From contig NZ_JAPEOX010000001.1 in assembly GCF_026340675.1 (NCBI RefSeq), positions 1,302,001-1,366,000 of the forward strand: 64,000 bases of DNA, given 5' to 3'. Below are positions 1 to 7,892 of this stretch, in pieces. A program made the translations under genes and the position numbers. The stretch comes from Streptomyces sp. NBC_01264 (GTDB taxonomy: Bacteria > Actinomycetota > Actinomycetes > Streptomycetales > Streptomycetaceae). Positions within the stretch are counted from its first letter, which is position 1, and each line of letters starts with the position of its first letter. Below the pieces are notes generated by a model. The model had not been told where the DNA came from. It was given only the letters and a program-made list of their open reading frames with translations, and searched no databases.

Positions 1-559
1 GCCGCGTCCCGGCGGCGTCGAGGTCCTCGAGGACGGCGTCGCCCTCGGGAGCCGGGGTGGCGCGCAGTCTGACCGCAGGATCGGCGTCGGTGCGCAGCCG
101 CTCCGCGAGGCCTTGCCCGCCCTGTACGAGCATGGCTTCGGCGAGCGCGAGGCGGGTCACCGGGTCGAGCGCTCCGGGGTGGTCCCCGGGGCCGGTCAGG
201 AGTTGCTCGGCGGCTGCCCGGTCCGCCTCGGCGAGCAGCCAGGCGGCCGCCCGCCGCACGGGCGGGTCAGGGTCGTTCAGCAGGGGAAGCGCGATCCGGG
301 CCGCGGCCGTGGGGTCCTCGGCGCCGAACGCCAGATCGGTGAGCAGCCGGAGCACACGCAGTCTTACGTCGCCCCGTGCTCCGGATGCCAGGGAGGCGAG
401 CCGCCTCGCCACGGGCCCGTCGCCGTCACGGCGTACGGCATCGAAGACCCTGGAGCGGGCCGCCCCGTAGGCGTGGCCCGTAGGGTCCTGCCCGGCTTCT
501 TCCAGCCAGGCTTCCACACAGTCGGCCGAGCCTTCGGGACCCGGCAGTCGGGGGCTCAC
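1..559 (-). CDS. HEAT-repeat-like protein, C-terminus cut by the window edge
   Basis: Reading leftwards from a GTG at 559, an open frame runs off position 1. It gives about 186 residues rich in Ala, Leu and Arg, with repeated helical segments such as PLLNDPDPPVRRAAAWLLAE and RLRTDADPAVRLRA. The D-P-x-V-R-x-x-A-A pattern is typical of HEAT/PBS-lyase repeats, which form protein-binding helical solenoids. No catalytic motif is visible. The GTG was chosen because it opens the frame just before the repeat region; no strong ribosome site is visible and the frame stays open further upstream, so the start is uncertain. It lies about 100 bp downstream of the WYL regulator on the same strand. The role is unknown. 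Confidence 0.6.
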   Translation of the reverse strand, partial: MSPRLPGPEGSADCVEAWLEEAGQDPTGHAYGAARSRVFDAVRRDGDGPVARRLASLASGARGDVRLRVLRLLTDLAFGAEDPTAAARIALPLLNDPDPPVRRAAAWLLAEADRAAAEQLLTGPGDHPGALDPVTRLALAEAMLVQGGQGLAERLRTDADPAVRLRATPAPEGDAVLEDLDAAGTR

Positions 560-658
560 GGCCCCGGGCGCAGAACGCCCTTTCGCATCGTCATGCCGTG
601 GATCTTCGCCGTGCCGCCGGCCGGGCGCAACCGGTTTCCCGCCGGTGCTCACGGCTTC

Positions 659-1666
659 TCACCGGTATCTCCCGGCCAGTTCGGCCACCGCGGTCGCGAG
701 GGCTCGGCGCAGGTCCGGGGGGCCGAGGACCTCGGCCTCGGCGCCGAGGCGGAGCAGGTCGCCTACGGCCACCGCGTCGGACTCGACGGCGAGTTCCACC
801 TCCACCCAGCCCTCCGCGTCGGGCGGGCCCGCGGTGGCGAGGGCGCGGACGCCCGCCGCGCCGAACCACATCGGCAGCAGGCGCCGGGCGCGCGGGGAGA
901 TCCGTACGACGGCGGTGTTCCGGCGCGTGGCCGCCTCCAGCCGGCGGGCGGACTCGGTCCAGTACGCGGTGAGTTCGAAGTCCTCGGGGCGTTCGAAGAG
1001 CTCGCCCGGGGTGTCCACGGCGAGGAACCGCCCCACCCGGTAGCTCCGCACGGCGCCCCCGGCCTCGGCCCCCACCGTGTCCGCGGCCGTGTCCGGCTCC
1101 TGCGCGGCCCGGGCGACCAGGTACCAGATGCCGCCCTTGAGGACGAGTCCGAGCGGCCACAGCTCCCGGTGGACGGCTCCGCTCCAGCGGCGGTAGTGGG
1201 TCTTCAGGACCCGCTGCTCCCACACCGCCTCGGCGATCTGCGCGAGGTGCGGTACGGGGTCGGCGTCGCGGAACCATGCCGGGGCGTCGAGGTGGAAGCG
1301 CTGCTGGATCCGGCGGGCCCGGTCGGCGAGTTCGGCGGGCAGGGCGGCCTGGAGTTTCAGCTGGGCGGCGGCGAGGTCCGCGCCGAGGCCGAGGTCCCAG
1401 GCGGGGCCGGGGGCTCCGGCGAGGAACAGGGAGCCGGCCTGGACGTCGGTGAGACCGGTGAGCCGGGTGCGGTAGCCGTCGACGAGGCGGAAGCCGCCCG
1501 CCGGCCCGCGGTCCGCGTGGACGGGGATCCCGGAGGCGCCCAGCGCCTCGACGTCCCGGTACACGGTGCGGACGGAGACCTCCAGCTCGGCGGCGAGCTC
1601 GGGGGCGGTCATCCGGCCGCGGTTCTGGAGCAGCAGGAGGAGGGAGAGGAGCCGGTCGGCGCGCAT
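659..1666 (-). CDS. WYL-domain transcriptional regulator (YafY/DeoR-type)
   Basis: This 335-residue protein begins with a winged helix-turn-helix (about residues 1-60, containing ELAAELEVSVRTVYRDVEAL), followed by a WYL domain (about 145-235) with GIWYLVARA and a C-terminal extension (about 240-335) of the WCX type. The family consists of one-component ligand-sensing regulators. It is transcribed away from the DUF3224 gene at 1788, and the 121 bp between the two starts hold a long perfect palindrome at 1679-1711. Local autoregulation together with control of the DUF3224 gene is therefore likely. Length and domain order are normal for the family. The effector is not known. Confidence 0.9.
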   Translation of the reverse strand: MRADRLLSLLLLLQNRGRMTAPELAAELEVSVRTVYRDVEALGASGIPVHADRGPAGGFRLVDGYRTRLTGLTDVQAGSLFLAGAPGPAWDLGLGADLAAAQLKLQAALPAELADRARRIQQRFHLDAPAWFRDADPVPHLAQIAEAVWEQRVLKTHYRRWSGAVHRELWPLGLVLKGGIWYLVARAAQEPDTAADTVGAEAGGAVRSYRVGRFLAVDTPGELFERPEDFELTAYWTESARRLEAATRRNTAVVRISPRARRLLPMWFGAAGVRALATAGPPDAEGWVEVELAVESDAVAVGDLLRLGAEAEVLGPPDLRRALATAVAELAGRYR

Positions 1667-1678
1667 GCGGTCATTGTC

Positions 1679-1711
1679 CGGCGTACCTGACAGCAGATGT
1701 CAGGTACGCCG
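1679..1711. promoter_or_regulatory. Palindromic operator between the WYL regulator and the DUF3224 gene
   Basis: Two perfect 14-base arms (1679-1692 and 1698-1711) flank a five-base centre, GCAGA. The core reads CCTGACA-N5-TGTCAGG. It starts 13 bp before the regulator's ATG (1666) and ends 76 bp before the DUF3224 GTG (1788). A perfect inverted repeat in the short gap between a WYL regulator and its divergent neighbour is the usual place for a shared operator. Binding is inferred. Confidence 0.75.
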
Positions 1712-1787
1712 ACCAGGCTGTGCACAGACGGGCCGACGGCCCGCAGGACCCGCACCACACCCGCAGTCCCCACACCAGGAGGCCCCC

Positions 1788-2234
1788 GTGCCCACGCCCA
1801 CCACGACGCCCACGCCCGCCCCCACCGCCAACGGCTTCACCTTCAAGGAGTGGGAGGAGCACCCGGTCGGCCCGGAAGGCGTCTTCCCCCGCCTCGCCCA
1901 CGCCAAGGTCACCAACGCCTTCACCGGTGCCCTCACCGCCCCCGGAACGACCTGCACCTACACCGTGGCCTACACGGGGGACACCGCCGGCACCTTCACC
2001 GGCATGGAACTGGTCACCGGCGCCGTCGACGGCCGCGAAGGCAGCTTCGTCCTGGAGGAACGCGGCACCTTCGACGCCACCGGCACCCACTGCCGCTTCA
2101 CCGTGGTTCCCGGCTCGGGCACCGGCGGCCTGACCGGTCTCACCGGCTCCGGCTCCTTCGCCCACCAACACGGCGACACCTCGGTCGAGTACGTCTTCGA
2201 CTACGCGTTCCCGGCCGCGGACCGGTCGGCATAG
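1788..2234 (+). CDS. DUF3224 domain-containing protein
   Basis: This 148-residue protein starts at a GTG placed five bases after a clean AGGAGG (1777-1782). After a Thr/Pro-rich N-terminus it contains the DUF3224 pattern: FTFKEWEEHP, then VTNAFTGALTAPGTT, MELVTGAVDGREGSFVLEERG and SGTGGLTGLTGSGSF. This small beta-rich family is related to allene-oxide-cyclase-like barrels and its biochemical role is not established. It is divergent from the WYL regulator and shares its operator, so it is probably the target gene of that regulator. No signal peptide is visible. Confidence 0.85.
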   Translation: MPTPTTTPTPAPTANGFTFKEWEEHPVGPEGVFPRLAHAKVTNAFTGALTAPGTTCTYTVAYTGDTAGTFTGMELVTGAVDGREGSFVLEERGTFDATGTHCRFTVVPGSGTGGLTGLTGSGSFAHQHGDTSVEYVFDYAFPAADRSA

Positions 2235-2235
2235 C

Positions 2236-2273
2236 ACTGGCGGCCGGGCGCGAGAAGCGCACCGGCCGCCAGT
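2236..2273. terminator. Hairpin between convergent genes
   Basis: Arms ACTGGCGGCCGG (2236-2247) and CCGGCCGCCAGT (2262-2273) are perfectly complementary, with an additional GCGC/GCGC pairing inside. The hairpin lies between the stop of the DUF3224 gene (2234) and the stop of the opposing secreted-protein gene (2291). A bidirectional terminator is likely. Confidence 0.7.
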
Positions 2274-2290
2274 CGGGGGAACCGCTCCGG

Positions 2291-5020
2291 TTACGGAGCG
2301 CCGAAGGTGAGCGTCAGCTTCGGCGAGCCCTCGTTGGCCGCGGCCTCCGAGGACCACAGCCACAGCGCGTCCGTACCGGCGCTGCTCAGCGCCAGGCTGT
2401 ACGCACTGCCGAGTGCCCCGGCGACGGCGGTCTTGGCCAGGCCGGTCGTCTGCACGGCCGACCCCTCCGGGACGCCGGCGAAGCTGCCGAGCGCCGGGCC
2501 GCCGAGGGCCGGGCGGTTGGCGTAGGTGGTCCCGGCCTCCGTCCAGGAGCCGGTGACCGGGAGCACGGACACCGTGTCCGTCGTACCGGCGCCGCTCATG
2601 GTGCTGGTCTTCACGCTCAGCGTGGCCGACTTGAGCACCGTGCCGGCGGGCGCGGTGGGCAGGTTGAACCGCAGGTAGCTCGCGTAGAACGAGCTTCCGC
2701 GCACCGCGAGCGAGCCGGACGTCCCGTAGTTGGTGGACGGGGCGCCCGCGTTGGCGTACGTGTCCTCCGCCGCCTGGACCTCGGCGACCGAGTCGGCCGG
2801 GGCGGTGGCCAGGGCGTGGTGGTTCTGCACCTGGGCCGCGCTCAGGACCGTCGGGTAGACGGCGGTCTCGTCCAGCCGGCCCGCCCAGTACTCGCTGACC
2901 GGACGGTCCGGCCAGCCGCCGAGGCTGTCGCCGCCCGCGTGCCAGTAGCCGGCGAAGTTCTCGTGCGCGGTGAAGCCCAGCGTGCCCTTCTGCACTCCGT
3001 CCACGTACAGGGTCATGCCGCCGGGGCCCTGGGTCGCGACGACGTGGTGCCACTGGTTGTCGTTGTACGCGGCGGCGGTCGTGACGGTGTGGGTTCCGCC
3101 GCTGTAGACGCCGTAGACGAGCCGGCCGTCATTGGTCATGTAGATGTGCTTGTCGTACTGACTGCTGCCGCGGGCCTGGTTGTTGCCGAACCCGACGAGC
3201 TTGCCGCCCGTGGTGGTGTTCGTCCTGAACCAGGTCTCGATGCTGTAGGTGGAGCCGACGTTCTGGCGGCGGTCCCCGTACACCTGGGTGTCCGTGCCGT
3301 TGAAGCCGATGGCCGTGCTCGCGCCCGAGACCGCGCCGGGCGTCTGGCGCAGGGCGGGGGCGTTCAGGTGCACACCGCTCTGGTTGCCGTCCGAGGAGTC
3401 CGCGACGAAGGGCAGGGCCGACTCGTCGTAGCGCCAGAACAGCTGGGCCCCGTCCGCGCGGACCGCGCTCGGGTACGCGTCGGCCGAGTTCGGCACGGTC
3501 ACGCTCGCCGTCGCCGACAGGGCGCTGGCGTTGCCGGCCGCGTCGGTGGCGGTCACCCGGTAGGTGTAGGACTGCCCCGCCGTGACGGTGGTGTCGGTCC
3601 AGGAGGCCTGCGGGCGGCGGAAGAACAGCGAGTCCGCCGCGACCGTGGCGATCGGCGTGGCCGAACCGTTCCGGTAGACCTTGTACGTGAGCGTGCTGTC
3701 GTCCAGGTCGAGGCTGGTGCGCCAGCGCACCTGGACCTCACCGGGCTTGAAGCTCACGGCGCTTGCCACCGGAACGCTGGGCGCACCCGTGTCCCCGGTG
3801 GAGGCGAAGCGGGTCAGGCTCTGCTGCGCCGCACCGTTGACGGTGGTGAACTCGCCGCCGACCCACAGGTACTTGACGCCGCTCTTGGCCCCGACCGCCA
3901 TCACGCGCGGGCCGATGCCCTCGCCGATGCCGTCGTTGGTGTCGGGGGCCCAGCCCAGCTTGCCGGTCGCGGTGGTCGGCTGGGCGAGCAGGTGGTGGCG
4001 CTGGCCGTCCGGGTACTCGCCGATGCTGGAGCAGTCGTGCGCGTGCGAGGCGCTGTACAGCACGTCCTGGTACGGGAGCACGGCCTGGGTCGCCCCGAGG
4101 CAGGTGTCGCGCCAGCGCTGGCCGAAGTCGCTCAGGTTCAGGGCGATCCGGCCGTCGAAGACGCCTCCGCCCGTTCCCTCGTTGCCGGTGTAGAAGCCCG
4201 TCGCGTCGGTGGCGATGTCCTTGACCACCGAGTTGGTCTCGATGAACCCCGGGTAGGCCTTGGTGACGGCTCCGCTCGTCGCGTCGACGACGGCGAGGGC
4301 GTGGCTGTTCGTACCGCCCACGGTGAAGAAGTCACCGCCCAGGATCACGTGTTCGCCGTCCGGGGTGAGCTCGACGGCCCGGCCCGGCTCGTCGGCGTTC
4401 GCGGTGAACGGCTTCAGCGTGCCGTCGGCCGCGTCCACGGCGGCGAACCGCTCGCGGGGCTGGCCCGCGACGGTGAGGAAGTCGCCGCCGGCGTACACGG
4501 TGTCGCCGGTGACGGCGAGCGCCCGGACGGTGGCCGCGAAGGCGGGCCGGAAGCCGGTCTTCACGGTGCAGGTCGCCACGTCGACGGCGGCGAGGCTGGA
4601 GACCGCGGTGCCGTTGACGGCGCCGAAGTAGCCGCCCGCGTACAGGGTCGTCTTGTCCGGCGAGAGGACGAGCGCGCGGACCGTGGCGGTGCCGGAGCCC
4701 ACGGTGAAGGACAGCTTGCAGGAGGTCGGGGCGCCCGTCGCGGCATCGAGCGTCGCGAAGTTCACCGCCTCCTGCGCGGTTCCGGCCGCGCCTTCCGGCG
4801 GACGCACCTCGGAGAAGGTGCCGCCGACGAAGACCTTGTCACCGGCCTCGGCGAGGGCCCAGACGACGCCGTTGGCCTGCCAGGTGGGCAGCTCGTCGGC
4901 GGTGAAGGCCACCGGCGGGGTGATGGCCGCGGCCTCTTCGACGAGGCCGAGGCCCATGGCCGTGCAGGTGCCGGCCAGGGCCAGGGTGAGAGCGGTTGCC
5001 AGCCCTCGGGATCTACGCAT
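2291..5020 (-). CDS. Secreted multidomain protein: beta-propeller, Fn3, LamG and DNRLRE domains
   Basis: This 909-residue protein has a classical signal peptide (MRRSRGLATALTLALAGTC, cleavage near AAA at about residue 32). Residues of roughly 35-400 carry repeated blocks such as GDTVYAGGDFLTVAG and LGGDFFTVGG, typical of a quinoprotein/Kelch-like propeller. A fibronectin-III segment follows (about 410-510, ending SYTYRVTATDAAGN), then a LamG/concanavalin-like jelly roll (about 535-725, with YSIETWFRTN and HHVVATQGPGGMTLYVDG). The C-terminus (about 755-909) is a DNRLRE domain, beginning AEDTYANAGAPSTNYGT. Such proteins are extracellular and bind carbohydrate or surface polymers. No catalytic domain is seen. 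The ATG at 5020 follows a GGGGGG stretch that can serve as ribosome site. Confidence 0.88.
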   Translation of the reverse strand: MRRSRGLATALTLALAGTCTAMGLGLVEEAAAITPPVAFTADELPTWQANGVVWALAEAGDKVFVGGTFSEVRPPEGAAGTAQEAVNFATLDAATGAPTSCKLSFTVGSGTATVRALVLSPDKTTLYAGGYFGAVNGTAVSSLAAVDVATCTVKTGFRPAFAATVRALAVTGDTVYAGGDFLTVAGQPRERFAAVDAADGTLKPFTANADEPGRAVELTPDGEHVILGGDFFTVGGTNSHALAVVDATSGAVTKAYPGFIETNSVVKDIATDATGFYTGNEGTGGGVFDGRIALNLSDFGQRWRDTCLGATQAVLPYQDVLYSASHAHDCSSIGEYPDGQRHHLLAQPTTATGKLGWAPDTNDGIGEGIGPRVMAVGAKSGVKYLWVGGEFTTVNGAAQQSLTRFASTGDTGAPSVPVASAVSFKPGEVQVRWRTSLDLDDSTLTYKVYRNGSATPIATVAADSLFFRRPQASWTDTTVTAGQSYTYRVTATDAAGNASALSATASVTVPNSADAYPSAVRADGAQLFWRYDESALPFVADSSDGNQSGVHLNAPALRQTPGAVSGASTAIGFNGTDTQVYGDRRQNVGSTYSIETWFRTNTTTGGKLVGFGNNQARGSSQYDKHIYMTNDGRLVYGVYSGGTHTVTTAAAYNDNQWHHVVATQGPGGMTLYVDGVQKGTLGFTAHENFAGYWHAGGDSLGGWPDRPVSEYWAGRLDETAVYPTVLSAAQVQNHHALATAPADSVAEVQAAEDTYANAGAPSTNYGTSGSLAVRGSSFYASYLRFNLPTAPAGTVLKSATLSVKTSTMSGAGTTDTVSVLPVTGSWTEAGTTYANRPALGGPALGSFAGVPEGSAVQTTGLAKTAVAGALGSAYSLALSSAGTDALWLWSSEAAANEGSPKLTLTFGAP

Positions 5021-5345
5021 GAACCCCCCAGTTCAGTGAATGAAAGACCAACCACGAAAGCGGAATGGCCGGAAACCATCGTACGGACGTCCACAACCGT
5101 GGCCACGCGCACCCTAGGGGGAATCCCGCTTCCGTTCACCGCACTTGACCCATCGGATGCCAAATCGCGTCGGGTCCGCCGCCCGTCCGTCCGAAGACTG
5201 GGACGCCGGGGCCCGTTCTCCCGTTTGCCACCCCACCCGGGCCCGCGCCCCTCTACGGTGCCCTGGGGGACGGCACAGGCGCGGCCAGGAGCGCACGCCC
5301 GGGACGTACGCGGGCGCGGGCGCGGGACCGGAGGGGCGGAGCGGG
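5021..5345. other. Intergenic region, no gene seen
   Basis: This 325 bp region separates the divergent secreted-protein gene (5020, minus) and the small gene at 5346 (plus). It should hold the promoters of both. I see no convincing open frame, RNA gene or long inverted repeat. The part next to 5020 is comparatively A-rich, which fits a promoter. Confidence 0.5.
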
Positions 5346-5657
5346 ATGAGCGGGATGAGCGACGAAGAAGACACGCGACTGGCGAGGATGACCCCCGACA
5401 TCTCCCGCCGCACCCTGACCCTGCTGCGCGGCCTGGCCGGGCTCGAGCCGCCGGAGCAGGTGCCCGAGAAGGCGATGGACACCGCCGACGAGATCCTCGC
5501 CGAGCACGGCACCGACGGGCTCCGCGTGCTGGTCATGACCCTGGCGGCCTGGGCTACGGCCCAGATCGAGAACGTCTCCGAGCTGAGCGGGCGCACGCAC
5601 GAGGCCGTCCTCGACGCCATGGAGCTGGCCTGCCTGGAGGCCGGCGCCGAAGAGTAG
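5346..5657 (+). CDS. Small alpha-helical hypothetical protein
   Basis: This 103-residue, acidic, mostly helical protein begins MSGMSDEEDTRLARM and contains ILAEHGTDGLRVLVMTLAAW. The ATG at 5346 follows a GGAG-rich stretch (5330-5340); a second ATG at 5355 is also possible. There are no membrane segments or cysteine motifs, and I do not recognise a family. It precedes the cyclic-nucleotide-binding protein by about 190 bp. The repeated charged helices suggest a small protein-interaction role, but no function can be given. Confidence 0.6.
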   Translation: MSGMSDEEDTRLARMTPDISRRTLTLLRGLAGLEPPEQVPEKAMDTADEILAEHGTDGLRVLVMTLAAWATAQIENVSELSGRTHEAVLDAMELACLEAGAEE

Positions 5658-5845
5658 CCGGACGGATCCGCGGAAGTACCGGGCCACGTCTCCCGACCGT
5701 GCCTCCGGCACGCTCTCAGGCGCGCTCTCGGGCCCGCAGGGTTTGCTTCGCCGAAAATCGGACAATTCTCCGGAGACGGACCGCCCGGATTCGGTCCGGC
5801 GTCAGCGACACTGGGGGGAGCGGGGGGTCCCGATCGGAGGCCGTC

Positions 5846-6304
5846 GTGAGCACACCTTCCCCCATCCGGATCGCTGCCGTCCTGTCGACCGAGCATCGTG
5901 GGCGGCTGATGTCCCACGCCCGCGAGGTCAATTTCCGCGAGGGCGCCCGGATCTTCGACGAGGGCACGCGTGCGGAGTCCTTCTGGATCGTGCGCTCCGG
6001 CACGGTCACCCTGGAGATCCCGGTACCGGGCCGCCGGCCCACTCCCATCGAGAGCCTGGGCCCCGGAGAACTGGTCGGGTGGTCGTGGCTGTTCGCACCG
6101 TACGTGTGGCAGCTGGGCGCCGAGGCCATGACGCCGGTGCGGGCGTACGAGTTCGACGCCACGACCGTACGGATGCTCATGGACGCCGATCCGGCCTTCG
6201 GGTCCGCCCTCGGCCACTGGGTGGGGCGGGTCCTCGCCCTGCGGCTGCACCAGACCCGGACCCGCCTCATCGACCTGTACGCCCCGCGTCTCACCGCGAG
6301 CTGA
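5846..6304 (+). CDS. Cyclic nucleotide-binding (cNMP/Crp-fold) sensor protein without DNA-binding domain
   Basis: This 152-residue protein is essentially a single cNMP-binding beta-barrel (PF00027): FREGARIFDEGTRAESFWIVRSG, then TLEIPVPGRR, SLGPGELVGWSWLFAP and VRAYEFDATTVRMLMDADP. The C-terminal helix carries no helix-turn-helix, so this is a stand-alone sensor rather than a Crp-type regulator. The GTG start lies five bases after CGGAGG (5835-5840). The phosphate-binding cassette is not the canonical RxS type (GELVGWSW), so cAMP binding is not assured. Its partner is unknown. Confidence 0.82.
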   Translation: MSTPSPIRIAAVLSTEHRGRLMSHAREVNFREGARIFDEGTRAESFWIVRSGTVTLEIPVPGRRPTPIESLGPGELVGWSWLFAPYVWQLGAEAMTPVRAYEFDATTVRMLMDADPAFGSALGHWVGRVLALRLHQTRTRLIDLYAPRLTAS

Positions 6305-6489
6305 TCCGGTCGGGTTCGGGCCGATTCCGCCGACCGCTCCCCCACAGGTCAGCCACCCGGGGGCGCTGCGGTCTGCGGTCATGCGTGCGCGGTGCGTGAC
6401 GAGAAGTAGAGGTGCGAACGGGCGTTCCGGTTCCGCATGGGCAAGACTCGCGTCCGTTATCCGACGCAACGACGCGAGGAGTGTTCGAC

Positions 6490-6933
6490 ATGCGATCCGT
6501 CACCAGGACCCTGGGACTGTCGTCCGCCGCCATGGGGCTCACCGCCCTCACCGCCCTGCTGGGCTCGGGCGCCGCCGGAGCCGCGCCCACCGGCGGCGAC
6601 AGCCTGTACGCCCCGTCCGCGCTCGTCCTGAGCGTCACCGACGGCGACGACGCGACCGGCGGTACGGTGCTGCGCGCGGTCACCCTGGTCTGCGCGCCCC
6701 TGCCCGGCGGAACCCACCCGGCCCCGGAGGCGGCGTGCGCCGAGTTACAGGCCCACGCCCCCGAGCTGGACGCACTCGCCGAGCCGCGCCCCGACGCGGC
6801 GTGTACCAGGGAGTGGAGCCCGATGACCGTCACCGCCGAGGGCGTGTGGGAGGGCCGCCGGATGACCTACTCCTACACCCACGCGAACCCGTGCGCCCTG
6901 TGGAACAGCACCGGCACGCTCTTCTCCTTCTGA
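6490..6933 (+). CDS. Subtilisin inhibitor-like (SSI family) secreted protease inhibitor, P1 arginine
   Basis: This 147-residue protein has a signal peptide (about 1-32, ending GAAGAAP) and the SSI hallmarks: LYAPSALVLSVTDG, RAVTLVCAP, GGTHPAPEAACAEL, VTAEGVWEGRRM and TLFSF at the C-terminus. Cys68, Cys83, Cys105 and Cys135 match the two SSI disulfides. In SSI the scissile bond lies two residues after the third cysteine; here that segment is C105-T-R107-E108, which puts Arg at P1 and Glu at P1'. This predicts inhibition of trypsin-like rather than subtilisin- or chymotrypsin-like proteases. SSI proteins are secreted and often control the producer's own extracellular proteases. A hairpin terminator follows directly. 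Confidence 0.92.
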   Translation: MRSVTRTLGLSSAAMGLTALTALLGSGAAGAAPTGGDSLYAPSALVLSVTDGDDATGGTVLRAVTLVCAPLPGGTHPAPEAACAELQAHAPELDALAEPRPDAACTREWSPMTVTAEGVWEGRRMTYSYTHANPCALWNSTGTLFSF

Positions 6934-6941
6934 GACCGGCC

Positions 6942-6970
6942 CCGCTCCCGGGATCTGCTCCCGGGAGCGG
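6942..6970. terminator. Hairpin between the convergent SSI and GNAT genes
   Basis: CCGCTCCCGGG (6942-6952) and CCCGGGAGCGG (6960-6970) form a perfect 11-bp stem with a seven-base loop. It begins nine bases after the SSI stop codon and lies ahead of the opposing GNAT stop at 6985, so it can serve both genes. Confidence 0.75.
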
Positions 6971-6984
6971 CCCGCTTCCCGAGG

Positions 6985-7863
6985 TCAGCCCAGTTCCAGA
7001 CTCGTGACCCCGTACATGCCGGTCAGGTCGAGATCCGGCTCCTGGCCCGTGTACATCCGGGCGGTCTCGAACGTCGGGGTCAGGCCCAGTCCGCCCAGCA
7101 GGGCGGCGGCGCGCGGATGGGCGTCGGGCACGTCGACGGCCACCGCGCCGTCGGGCGTCCGTTCCGCGAGCCGGAGCAGCAGGGCGGTGGCGACGGCCGG
7201 GCCGGACGCGTAGAGCGGACCGATCCGGGAGGCGCCGCTGCCCGGCCGGACGACTCCGAGCCCCTCGATCCGGCCGTCCCGGACCGCGGCGAGGGCGGTA
7301 CGGCCGGGCAGTCCGACCCAAGCCGCGAGGAAGGCGTCGCGCGGGGCGGGGAAGAACCTCCGGTCGTACGCGGCGAGTTGCCCGAAGGGCAGGGTGGCCG
7401 CGTCCACGATCCGTACCCCGGGCGCGGCCTCCTCGCTTCCCGGGCCGGACGGCCCTGCCGCCCGCGGGACCCCTTCGTGGCGGACGTTGTTCCAGGCCGA
7501 ACGGAAGCCGGACTTGCGGTAGTTGTGCTGCTGCTCGATCACCCCGTCCAGCCCGACCAGCCGCCCGTCGAGCCGCTCCGTCCCGGCCCTCCACAGCTGG
7601 ATCCCGTACCCCTGGCCGCGGACCTCGGGGCGGGCGATGTAGAAACCGATGAAGCCGAATCCGGCTCCGTACCGGACGGCCGAGATGCAGGCGACGGGCT
7701 CCCCCCGGAGCCGTCCGACGAGGAATCCACCCGGATCGGCGACGGCGAACGCGAACCGGTCGGAGTCCCCGGGATTCCAGCCCTCCTCGTCGGCCCAGTC
7801 CCGGATGAGCGCCATGTCGGCGACGCTCGCGCCGTTGATCTCGAATCCAGCGAGTCCCGTCAT
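6985..7863 (-). CDS. GNAT family N-acetyltransferase (two GNAT-like halves)
   Basis: This 292-residue protein begins MTGLAGFEINGASVADM. The N-terminal GNAT domain (about 1-135) contains the acetyl-CoA loop in YIARPEVRGQGYGIQLW (R-G-Q-G-Y-G), followed by a second GNAT-like half (about 150-290) with GRIEGLGVVRPG and HPRAAALLGGLGL. This matches the double-domain GNAT/DUF1248-type acetyltransferases. It starts 29 bp after the stop of the ATP-grasp gene on the same strand, so the two are probably co-transcribed. The substrate is unknown; in many pairs of this type the substrate is a small molecule or peptide amine. Confidence 0.85.
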   Translation of the reverse strand: MTGLAGFEINGASVADMALIRDWADEEGWNPGDSDRFAFAVADPGGFLVGRLRGEPVACISAVRYGAGFGFIGFYIARPEVRGQGYGIQLWRAGTERLDGRLVGLDGVIEQQHNYRKSGFRSAWNNVRHEGVPRAAGPSGPGSEEAAPGVRIVDAATLPFGQLAAYDRRFFPAPRDAFLAAWVGLPGRTALAAVRDGRIEGLGVVRPGSGASRIGPLYASGPAVATALLLRLAERTPDGAVAVDVPDAHPRAAALLGGLGLTPTFETARMYTGQEPDLDLTGMYGVTSLELG

Positions 7864-7892
7864 GTCCGATGTTGTACCAGATCCGTCCTTGC

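Noticed and set aside
113..1690. Very long open frames on the opposite strand, for example 113-1690 and 1697-6304 (first 1380 codons)
   Set aside because: They are shadows caused by high G+C third positions; they lack family motifs and overlap clearly recognisable genes on the other strand. Only the last part of 1697-6304 (from 5846) is real.
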